The notes below the pieces were generated by a model. That model was not told where the DNA came from. It saw only the letters and a list, made by a program, of their open reading frames with translations, and made no database searches. This document shows positions 6,998 to 7,999 of a stretch of 7,999 nucleotides of DNA, in pieces. The DNA is from Spirochaeta sp. (GTDB lineage Bacteria > Spirochaetota > Spirochaetia > DSM-2461): NCBI GenBank assembly GCA_030635565.1, contig DAOVYP010000085.1:1-7999 (forward strand), given 5' to 3'. A program made the position numbers and the translations under genes. The stretch's first letter is position 1, and each line of letters begins with the position of its first letter.

Positions 6998-7726
6998 GTG
7001 AAATTTACTGTTTTAAGCCTGTTCCCCGGTATCCTCAGGGGCTTTTTCGACGATTCCATCATGTCCAAAGCAGTCAGACGCGGGCTTGTGGACTACGAAC
7101 TTGTCAACATACGTGATTATGCGTATGATAGGCACCGCGTTTGCGACGACGCCCCTTATGGGGGTGGCGCCGGTATGGTTTTAAAGCCTGAACCTCTGAT
7201 GCGTGCGCTTGACGCCATTGGGGGAGCGGGTAAGAGAGTGGTTTTTCCCACTCCCTCGGGACGTCCTTTTACACAGGATGTAGCCGGGGAACTGGCAGGT
7301 GAAGACGAACTTGTCTTCATCTGCGGACGTTACGAAGGCATCGACCAGCGGGTTATAGATCTGTTTGTCGATGATGAGATATCCATCGGCGACTACGTAA
7401 TCTCCTCCGGGGAGATTTCGACTCTGGTTATGGTGGACGCTATATACCGTCTTCTGGACGGCGTGATTACACGGGAATCCCTGGAAGAAGAGAGTTTTAC
7501 TCAATCTCTTCTGGAATATCCCCATTACACGCGTCCTGAAGAATTCAGGGGTCTACGGGTTCCGGAGATCCTGCTCGGGGGTCATCATGTCAATATCGAG
7601 GCATGGCGCCTGAGAAAAAGGGTGGAAAAAACCCTGGTGAACCGCCCCGATCTGCTCGATGCCGACGGGATGGACGGAGAGATACGACGAATCTGTGACG
7701 AACTGCAACGGACGTCGGAAGGATAG
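6998..7726 (+). CDS. trmD: tRNA (guanine-N1-)-methyltransferase TrmD
   Basis: Uses S-adenosylmethionine to make m1G37 next to the anticodon, preventing +1 frameshifts; a trefoil-knot (SPOUT) dimer. The 242-residue product has the family hallmarks: LFPGI (7-11), [11 protein letters not shown] (50-60), [10 protein letters not shown] (107-116), EISIGDYV (127-134), [10 protein letters not shown] (171-180). Several knot and active-site positions differ from the E. coli enzyme. SPQG reads TPSG (85-88), SGGE reads SSGE (136-139), SGNH reads GGHH (194-197). The catalytic-base Asp169 in DSF is replaced by Glu165 in ESF, with one residue fewer between it and the conserved Arg (151). The GTG start lies 2 bases after the rimM stop, suggesting coupling. 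The gene is intact and the fold clear, so I expect it to be active. Confidence 0.97.
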   Translation: MKFTVLSLFPGILRGFFDDSIMSKAVRRGLVDYELVNIRDYAYDRHRVCDDAPYGGGAGMVLKPEPLMRALDAIGGAGKRVVFPTPSGRPFTQDVAGELAGEDELVFICGRYEGIDQRVIDLFVDDEISIGDYVISSGEISTLVMVDAIYRLLDGVITRESLEEESFTQSLLEYPHYTRPEEFRGLRVPEILLGGHHVNIEAWRLRKRVEKTLVNRPDLLDADGMDGEIRRICDELQRTSEG

Positions 7727-7730
7727 ATTA

Positions 7731-7999
7731 ATGGATGTGATTAAAGCCCTTGAGGCCGAACAGATTAAAGACGGTGCCGAGAACTTCCGGATCGGTGATA
7801 CGGTCAAAGTGCATTACCGCATCATTGAAGGCAAGACCGAGCGTATTCAGGTTTATGAAGGCCTGGTGATTGCCGCCAATAACACCGGTATCAGCCGCAC
7901 CGTTACTGTGCGGAAGATATCCTACGGTGTGGGCGTTGAGCGTATTTTCCCCGTCAATTCACCTCGTGTCGAGAAGTTTGAAGTCATTCGGCATGGTAA
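7731..7999 (+). CDS. rplS: 50S ribosomal protein L19, 3'-truncated
   Basis: Ribosomal protein at the 30S-50S interface. The window holds 89 complete codons; the family is about 115-120 residues, so roughly 27 C-terminal residues, including the basic tail, lie beyond the end. Visible family motifs are [45 protein letters not shown] and [13 protein letters not shown]. The ATG is preceded by GGAAGGA (7717-7723) at 7 bases, within the end of trmD, whose stop codon is 4 bases before it. The wording of the middle region is close to L19 of spirochaetes. Confidence 0.97.
   Translation, partial: MDVIKALEAEQIKDGAENFRIGDTVKVHYRIIEGKTERIQVYEGLVIAANNTGISRTVTVRKISYGVGVERIFPVNSPRVEKFEVIRHG

Overview
The window is a conserved bacterial housekeeping stretch, entirely on the + strand and moderately GC-rich. 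The gene order is smc (5' truncated), a small membrane protein, a lipoprotein, ffh, rpsP, khpA, rimM, trmD and rplS (3' truncated). The block ffh-rpsP-khpA-rimM-trmD-rplS is shared by Firmicutes and spirochaetes (Borrelia has the same run). I infer a free-living spirochaete (Spirochaetales/Treponemataceae-like). The reasons are a short SMC with an unusual middle, a TPR-type lipoprotein between smc and ffh, and an L19 that reads like spirochaete L19. This assignment is an inference; no species can be named from the sequence alone.

Region 1 (1-2850) holds the last ~825 residues of SMC, the chromosome-organising ATPase. An overlapping small gene encodes a single-pass membrane protein of unknown function. 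Region 2 (2851-4484) is a 176-base spacer ending in a cluster of GC-rich hairpins. It runs into a lipoprotein gene with a signal peptide, an acidic Thr/Glu-rich linker carrying a 45-base tandem repeat, a beta-rich domain and a helical TPR-like C-terminus. The predicted start codon lies in the loop of one of the hairpins.

Region 3 (4485-7999) begins with a good sigma70-type promoter and holds the protein-export and translation operon. Ffh (SRP GTPase) comes first, then a long stem-loop in the ffh-rpsP gap, then the tightly packed rpsP, khpA, rimM, trmD and rplS with gaps of 2 to 8 bases. These genes build and mature the ribosome: S16 and RimM act in 30S assembly, KhpA binds RNA, TrmD makes m1G37 in tRNA, and L19 sits at the subunit interface. 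Ffh delivers nascent membrane proteins to the translocon.

I see no mobile element, CRISPR array, tRNA, rRNA or defence system. The points most worth checking are the SMC middle domain without a recognisable hinge, the Asp-to-Glu change at the TrmD catalytic-base position, the palindrome cluster over the lipoprotein start, and the ffh-rpsP stem-loop.
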